Assembly: GCA_030148805.1 (NCBI GenBank)
Contig: JASBSS010000026.1
Span: forward strand, 62,001 to 126,000
Direction: 5' to 3'
Source of the DNA: Thiogranum sp.
GTDB lineage: Bacteria > Pseudomonadota > Gammaproteobacteria > DSM-19610
Length of the DNA stretch: 64,000 nucleotides
Made by a program: the position numbers and the translations under genes. Each line of letters starts with the position of its first letter. Position 1 is the stretch's first letter. This document shows positions 59,257 to 64,000 of this stretch, one piece after another. Under the pieces are notes generated by a model. The model was not told the DNA's origin. It did no database searches and saw nothing but the letters and a program-made list of their open reading frames with translations.

Positions 59257-60636
59257 CTAGAACAATCCGGCGTTGAGCCAAAGATGCACCCCGATACTGG
59301 CGGCGTAGCCGGCGGCGACCGCCGGGGTCCATTTCAAATGGCCGAAGAAGGTGTAGCGCCCGTGGGCCTGACCCATCAGTGCCACTCCCGCAGCCGAGCC
59401 GATGGACAACAGCGAGCCGCCCACGCCGGCGGTCAGCGTCACCAGCAGCCATTGCCCGGTCGACATGTCCGGTTGCATGGACAGTACCGCGAACATCACC
59501 GGAATATTGTCGATCACCGAGGAGATCAGGCCGACGCTGATATTGGCGTACGTCGCGCCCCAGTCGGTATACAGCAGTTGCGAGACGATCGAGAGGTAGC
59601 CGAGGAATCCCAGGCCGCCGACGCACATCACCACGCCGTAGAAGAACAGCAGCGTGTCCCACTCGGCGTTGGCGATGTTGCGGAAGACATCGAACGGCGT
59701 CACATCGCCCAGGCGGCCGTTTTCGAGCCGCTGATGGTTTTTTTGCAAGTAAAAACCGAAGAACTGCAGATAGCCCAGGCCGGTGAGCATCCCGATCACC
59801 GGCGGCAGGTCGAGAAAGTTGTGAAAGGCCACCGCGGTGGCGATGGTGGCGAGAAACAATCCCACGATCACCAGGCCGCCGGCACGCAGTTGCACGCTTT
59901 CGGTATCGCCGCCGGGAAGGCCTCGCGGTATGGCCAGCTGCATGATCAGCGCGGGAACGAGAAAGTTGACCAGCGCGGGCAGGAACAGGTCGAAGAACTG
60001 CCAGAACTCCACCACGCCTTTTTGCCATACCATCAGGGTGGTGATATCGCCGAAAGGACTGAAAGCGCCGCCGGCATTGGCGGCGACGACGATATTGACG
60101 CAGGCCAGCAGCACGAAGCGTCGATTGTCGCCGGCTACGGCGAGCACCACGGCGCACATCAGCAGCGCGGTGGTGAGATTGTCCGCCACCGGTGAAATGA
60201 AGAAAGCCAGGAAGCCGGTCAACCAGAACAGGGCGCGAAAACTGTAACCCTTGCGGATCAGCCAGGCGCGCAGGGCATCGAATACCCGGCGTTCCTGCAT
60301 TGCGTTGATATAGGTCATCGCCACCAGAAGGAACAGCAGCAGTTCGGCGTATTCGAGCAGATCGTGGCGCACGGCTGCCTCCGCGGCACCCGGGAAGCCC
60401 TGCCGGTGATAGACCCAGGCGATCAGCGCCCAGATCAGCCCGGCGGCGAGAATCACCGGTTTGGATTTGCGCAGGCCGGTGAACTCTTCGGTGACCACCA
60501 GGACATAGGCGAGAACGAAAATTGCCAGGGCCAGGTAGCCGACCCACTGGTCGACCAGTGGCAAGCGGCCGGGGGACGCGGCGAAGGCGGTTAAGGGGAA
60601 AGTCGACAGAAGTCCGAGAAGAAAGACGCTACGCAC
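59257..60636 (-). CDS. nhaD: NhaD-type Na+/H+ antiporter
   Basis: NhaD exchanges sodium or lithium for protons and supports life at high salt or pH. The 459-residue protein has a possible signal-anchor at the start and about 12 further membrane segments with the family motifs SPVADNLTTALLM, NAGGAFSPFGDITTLMVW and SSVIDNIPVMFAVL. It starts with GTG at 60636 without a clear ribosome site. Confidence 0.92.
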   Translation of the reverse strand: MRSVFLLGLLSTFPLTAFAASPGRLPLVDQWVGYLALAIFVLAYVLVVTEEFTGLRKSKPVILAAGLIWALIAWVYHRQGFPGAAEAAVRHDLLEYAELLLFLLVAMTYINAMQERRVFDALRAWLIRKGYSFRALFWLTGFLAFFISPVADNLTTALLMCAVVLAVAGDNRRFVLLACVNIVVAANAGGAFSPFGDITTLMVWQKGVVEFWQFFDLFLPALVNFLVPALIMQLAIPRGLPGGDTESVQLRAGGLVIVGLFLATIATAVAFHNFLDLPPVIGMLTGLGYLQFFGFYLQKNHQRLENGRLGDVTPFDVFRNIANAEWDTLLFFYGVVMCVGGLGFLGYLSIVSQLLYTDWGATYANISVGLISSVIDNIPVMFAVLSMQPDMSTGQWLLVTLTAGVGGSLLSIGSAAGVALMGQAHGRYTFFGHLKWTPAVAAGYAASIGVHLWLNAGLF

Positions 60637-60779
60637 GAGATAACCGCTTTTGAAGTCCGCTGGATTGGCATGCTGCCCGGCGCAATACTAGCTAAAAGTG
60701 CCGTCACTGAACAGGCCGTTACAGCGCCGACCCGATGGCGTATCATGGGCGCGTGGAATCCGCCCGGAGCGTCTTGTAC

Positions 60780-61178
60780 ATGCGCGTGAGCAGTTGGTTA
60801 ATTCTAATGGGCCTGATCGCCGGTGGCGCCCGTGCGGCGCAGTTGCCGGTGGAGATTGTGGAGTACGTCGATCACTATCGCGTCGTGCTGTATCTCGAGA
60901 ACAAGCAGCTGCAGGGCATCCCGGCATGGCGGCCGGGCGAGGGCGATCCGCCGATGTCGCTCGGCGAGGCGGTGTCGCGCACGCTGGCCTGGGTGGAAAA
61001 GAACGCTTTGTTGAGAGACGCCCGTATCCACGCGCTCAGCTACAAACCAGTGCACAATTTTGAGGCGCAGAACCGTTGGTATTATCTGGTCGAATTGCGC
61101 CAGTCCGGTAAAAAACATTTCTTGGCGGTATTGCCTGACGGCGAAGTCGTGCCGGCGATCCGGGAGTCGGGTAGATAG
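60780..61178 (+). CDS. Small secreted protein of unknown function
   Basis: The ATG at 60780 gives a 132-residue precursor with a signal peptide ending near residue 20 (ARAAQ). The mature part has VEYVDHYRVVLYLENKQLQG and a C-terminal beta-rich half NRWYYLVELRQSGKKHFLAVLPDGEVV that resembles a PepSY-like strand pattern. I do not recognise the family. An upstream in-frame ATG at 60735 would hide the signal peptide. It lies between nhaD (divergent) and the TSUP gene (convergent, 3 bases). Confidence 0.75.
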   Translation: MRVSSWLILMGLIAGGARAAQLPVEIVEYVDHYRVVLYLENKQLQGIPAWRPGEGDPPMSLGEAVSRTLAWVEKNALLRDARIHALSYKPVHNFEAQNRWYYLVELRQSGKKHFLAVLPDGEVVPAIRESGR

Positions 61179-61181
61179 ACG

Positions 61182-62009
61182 CTAGACGGAGAAGTGTGAA
61201 ATTTGCGTTTTCGTCAACTCGGAAAGTCGATTTGCCTGCTGGTAAACGTCGATGCCGATCTTGATCGCGGTGGCGAATATCACGATCGCCAGCACCCGGC
61301 GTAATACCGTGCGCGGGGTTCGCTGACTGAGGATGCTGCCCAATTGCGCGCCTATGATGACGCCAATCACCAGAATCAAGGATAACTGCCAAGGGATCTG
61401 GCCCGTGCCCAGGCGTCCCAGCAGGACCGCGCCGGAGGAAAGAATGCCGACGGCCAGCGCACTGCCGATGCTGATGCGGGTCGGTATGTGCAGCAGATAG
61501 AGCATGGCGGGAATGTAAAGAAACGCGCCCCCCTGGCCGATCACGCCCGCGGCCGCGCCAATGACACAGCCGATGGCCACCGCCAACGGCACATTGACCC
61601 TGACGTCCGTCAACTGGGCTTCGTGGGCCGCTTCGCGTTTGGGCAGCAGCATCAGCAAGGACGCCGCCAGCGCCATGACGGCGAACACCAGCAGCATGAG
61701 ATGCTCGGAAACATACACCGACAGCCGTGAACCGATGAAGCTGGCTGCCGTCATCGGCAGACCAAGGGCGGCCACCAGGGGCCAATGGATGCGCTTGAAA
61801 CGCTGGTGACCGAACGCGCCGGACAGGGTGCCGGCGAAACTCTGCACGGTGGTCATTCCCGCCACCATTTTCATCCCCAGCGGGGCGAAGCCCAGGGCCG
61901 GCGGAACATAGAGCAGCAGCGGCACCATGACAATGCCGCCGCCGATACCCAGCAGCCCGGACAGCCCGCCACCGAGCAGCCCGAGGAAAAACAACAGGGC
62001 TTCAAACAT
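61182..62009 (-). CDS. TauE/SafE (TSUP) family transporter
   Basis: TSUP proteins move sulfite, sulfoacetate, thiosulfate or related anions. The 275-residue protein has about eight membrane segments in two repeats, each with the glycine signature: GLLGIGGGIVMVPLL near residue 19 and GVIGQGGAFLYIPAML near 159. The gene begins 18 bases after the selD stop and is almost certainly on the same transcript, which hints at a selenium or sulfur oxyanion. Confidence 0.9.
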   Translation of the reverse strand: MFEALLFFLGLLGGGLSGLLGIGGGIVMVPLLLYVPPALGFAPLGMKMVAGMTTVQSFAGTLSGAFGHQRFKRIHWPLVAALGLPMTAASFIGSRLSVYVSEHLMLLVFAVMALAASLLMLLPKREAAHEAQLTDVRVNVPLAVAIGCVIGAAAGVIGQGGAFLYIPAMLYLLHIPTRISIGSALAVGILSSGAVLLGRLGTGQIPWQLSLILVIGVIIGAQLGSILSQRTPRTVLRRVLAIVIFATAIKIGIDVYQQANRLSELTKTQISHFSV

Positions 62010-62027
62010 TTCTAGCGATACAAGACT

Positions 62028-63146
62028 CTAGCGGAACAAGACGCGTTCCTGGTAGTCCCCGTCGTCGTCGAGCACTTCGCCGATCACCGTGGCCTGCTCG
62101 CAGCCGAACTGATGCAGCCGCTGCAGGATATCGTCAGTGGCTTCGGCGGCGACAGTGATCAGCAGGCCGCCATTGGTTTGCGGATCCGTATAGATCAGCT
62201 GACGATCGATGTCCCAGTCATCCCCGAAAGACAGGCGGCTGTCGTAGGCTTCCATGTTGCGATAGGCGCCGCCGGGGAAGACCCCTTCGCGCGCCAGCTC
62301 CTCAGCGGCGGCGTACATCGGCACCTTGGCGGAGTTGATCAGCATGCGCAGGCGCGCACCTTCGGCCATTTCGACCAGATGGCCACCGAGACCGAAGCCG
62401 GTGATATCGGTCAGCGCGTGGACTTCGGGGATATCGCCGAGCCACGCCCCGGCGGTGTTGACCTCGGTCAGCGCGTCGATGAACACCTGGTAATCGGCTG
62501 CGCGCAGTTGATCGATACGATAGGCGCTGGCCAGGATGCCGATCCCCAGCGGTTTGGTGAGAATGATCCTGTCACCGGGCCGCGAGGCGGCATTGGTCTT
62601 GATTTTCTTGGGGTGAACGGTACCGACCACCGCCAGGCCGAAAATCGGCTGGGGGTTCTCGATGGTGTGGCCGCCGGCCAGCGGCACCCCGGCGCGGGTG
62701 CACACCTCGACACCGCCGCGCATGATTTCCTGCAGTTTTTCCGTATCGACTTCGTTGACCGGAAAACCGGCGATGGCCGTCGCCATGATCGGTGTTCCGC
62801 CCATCGCGTAGACATCGCTGAGCGCATTGGCCGCCGAGGCGCAGCCGAAAATATAAGGGTCGTCCACCAGCGGTGTCTGGAAATCGTTGGTGAACACCAG
62901 GGCCTGTTCGTCGTTCAGCTGGTAGACCGCGGCGTCGTCGCTGTTCTCCACGCCGACGAGCAGACTGGGGTGAGGGGAGAGGGTGGGAACCAGTTCCAGG
63001 ATGCGCTTGAGTTCCGCGGGCTCCACCTTGCAGCCGCAGCCGCCTCCGTGGGCGAAACCGGTCAATCGGCGGGCCTGACGTGGAGGCACGGAGGGCACAA
63101 GATCGCTCTGCAGCGCCGTCTGGAAGGCGCCAAGTTGTGATTCCAT
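62028..63146 (-). CDS. selD: Selenide, water dikinase (selenophosphate synthetase)
   Basis: SelD makes selenophosphate from selenide and ATP for selenocysteine and selenouridine. The 372-residue protein has the catalytic Cys and Lys in GGGCGCKVEP near residue 37, where some organisms have selenocysteine; here the codon is an ordinary TGC. Also visible are NDFQTPLVDDPYIFG, GGHTIENPQPIFGLAV and LTDITGFGLGGHLVEMA. The ATG at 63146 has GGGGAGA at the right distance, better than a GTG two codons upstream. No selA, selB, selU or tRNA-Sec is in the window. Confidence 0.95.
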   Translation of the reverse strand: MESQLGAFQTALQSDLVPSVPPRQARRLTGFAHGGGCGCKVEPAELKRILELVPTLSPHPSLLVGVENSDDAAVYQLNDEQALVFTNDFQTPLVDDPYIFGCASAANALSDVYAMGGTPIMATAIAGFPVNEVDTEKLQEIMRGGVEVCTRAGVPLAGGHTIENPQPIFGLAVVGTVHPKKIKTNAASRPGDRIILTKPLGIGILASAYRIDQLRAADYQVFIDALTEVNTAGAWLGDIPEVHALTDITGFGLGGHLVEMAEGARLRMLINSAKVPMYAAAEELAREGVFPGGAYRNMEAYDSRLSFGDDWDIDRQLIYTDPQTNGGLLITVAAEATDDILQRLHQFGCEQATVIGEVLDDDGDYQERVLFR

Positions 63147-63229
63147 AAACACTTCTCCCCAAAATTTTAGTTATGAACCGGCCTGCCGCGGATGCCTGGC
63201 AGTAGCGGGAATGGTCCTTGGAAAGTGTT

Positions 63230-63259
63230 TCTATATCACAGAATTAGTTATTTAATCAA
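63230..63259 (-). promoter_or_regulatory. Candidate selD promoter
   Basis: On the minus strand TTGATT (63259-63254) and TATAGA (63235-63230) are 18 bases apart, each matching 4 of 6. The predicted start near 63223 leaves a leader of about 77 bases with a small CTGCC/GGCAG stem. Confidence 0.4.
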
Positions 63260-63302
63260 GAAAAGTGATGAAATGCGGTCATGAAACGGTAACAAAACTG
63301 TA

Positions 63303-64000
63303 TTAATGCACCGTCATATTGCCGGCGCGTTGTGGCAGGCCGGCGCTCGACAAGGAGGCCAGTTTCCACTTGGCCTGATGCACCCATTCCACGAAACGGG
63401 CCGCCGGCAGCGGCCGCGAGATGAAATAGCCCTGGGCGATGTCGCAACCCATCATGCGCAATTCGTTCAGCGAGGCTTCGCTTTCCACGCCTTCGGCGAT
63501 GGCGCCCAGACCGATGCCGTGGGCCAGATCGATGGTCGACTGCACGATGACGTGGTCGTTGGCGTCATTGTCCATTTCCATGACGAAGGACTTGTCGATC
63601 TTCAGACTGCGTACCGGGAATTTCTTCAGATAGGCCAGGGAGGAAAACCCGGTGCCGAAGTCGTCCACCGAAAGGGCGTGCCCCATGCTGGCAAGCTGCG
63701 AGAGCGTGGCGATGGTACGCTCGGGGTCCGACATCATGGCGCTTTCGGTGATCTCGAACTCCAGGTGGCGGGGGGTGCGGTACCAACGCTCCACCTCCTT
63801 GCTGACGTAGGCGGCGAAGTTCGGATCCTGGAGATCCCAGATGCTGAGATTCACCGAGATCGGCAGATCGATTTGCAGGCGCGTGGACCAGTGGTGCGAG
63901 GTCTGCAGCGCCTGGCGAATCACCCAGCGCGTCAGCGGACGGATGAGGCCGGTCTTTTCCGCCAGCTTGACCAACTCTTCGACGTTCACCTGCCCGAACT
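63303..64000 (-). CDS. EAL-domain c-di-GMP phosphodiesterase (N-terminus outside window)
   Basis: The frame is open to the window edge, so only the C-terminal 231 residues or so are seen. They cover most of an EAL domain: LVKLAEKTGLI, ISVNLSIWDL, the metal-site EITES and DDFGTGFSSLAYLKKFP, LKIDKSFV, and AEGVE with QGYFISRPLP. All visible catalytic residues are present, so it should be active; the EAL tripeptide itself lies outside. A GGDEF or sensor domain may precede it. Confidence 0.92.
   Translation of the reverse strand, partial: FGQVNVEELVKLAEKTGLIRPLTRWVIRQALQTSHHWSTRLQIDLPISVNLSIWDLQDPNFAAYVSKEVERWYRTPRHLEFEITESAMMSDPERTIATLSQLASMGHALSVDDFGTGFSSLAYLKKFPVRSLKIDKSFVMEMDNDANDHVIVQSTIDLAHGIGLGAIAEGVESEASLNELRMMGCDIAQGYFISRPLPAARFVEWVHQAKWKLASLSSAGLPQRAGNMTVH

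Noticed and set aside
58196-60547. Minus-strand open frame of 783 codons across the SLC13 gene and nhaD
   Set aside because: It spans two well-supported genes and has shadow-like composition.
62028-63146. Selenocysteine in SelD
   Set aside because: The catalytic position is encoded by TGC, and no in-frame TGA is present.

Overview
The window is an uninterrupted, GC-rich, gene-dense piece of a gammaproteobacterial chromosome. The orders icd/csp/clpS/clpA/infA/bpt/aat ... trxB/ftsK/lolA/rarA/serS and yceD/rpmF/plsX/fabHDG/acpP/fabF/pabC/mltG/tmk/holB/pilZ/tatD are the classical ones of free-living Gammaproteobacteria (pseudomonads and relatives). A two-subunit pyruvate carboxylase, NhaD, SulP/SLC13/TSUP anion transporters and SelD are compatible with a Chromatiales-like or sulfur-oxidising lineage, but nothing here fixes the genus. 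I saw no rRNA, tRNA, CRISPR array, insertion sequence, integrase or phage gene.

Layout. 1-1.6 kb: the start of a Nudix gene (minus strand, C-terminus outside the window) and an unrecognised periplasmic protein with a structured leader and a textbook terminator. 1.7-9.1 kb: icd, a cold-shock gene with a long leader, then the complete N-degron pathway: ClpS adaptor and ClpA unfoldase on plus, the Aat and Bpt transferases on minus behind infA, and a third FemAB/GNAT-like gene translationally coupled to aat. 9.2-17.4 kb: YcgR-like PilZ protein, trxB, ftsK, lolA, rarA, crcB with DUF190, serS. 17.5-20.7 kb: pycA-pycB. 20.9-34.3 kb: ribosomal protein L32, fatty-acid synthesis, p-aminobenzoate synthesis, cell-wall and replication genes, PilZ, TatD and an orphan MlaC. 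34.6-43.6 kb: another PilZ protein and a five-gene fatty-acid degradation operon (yiiX-like, fadE, fadI-like, fadJ-like, fadD-like). 43.7-46.6 kb: PLP enzyme, phospholipase-D synthase, host-attachment-type protein. 46.8-53.2 kb: Cu/Ag efflux operon (Cys/His-rich leader gene, cusC, cusB-cusF fusion, cusA). 53.4-63.1 kb: SulP transporter, two-component system, SLC13/RCK permease, NhaD antiporter, small secreted protein, then selD cotranscribed with a TSUP transporter. 63.3 kb to the end: C-terminal part of an EAL phosphodiesterase.

How they work together. Most of the window is housekeeping. The less ordinary parts are: three adjacent, overlapping transferase genes next to the whole N-degron machinery; a lipid-hydrolase-like gene heading the beta-oxidation operon; a copper operon whose first gene has an almost leaderless promoter with a dyad in the spacer; an anion/sodium transport island with its own two-component system and a SulP protein with a cysteine-rich tail; and a selD-TSUP operon that suggests selenium or sulfur oxyanion transport. 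No large unknown multigene defence or mobile system was found.
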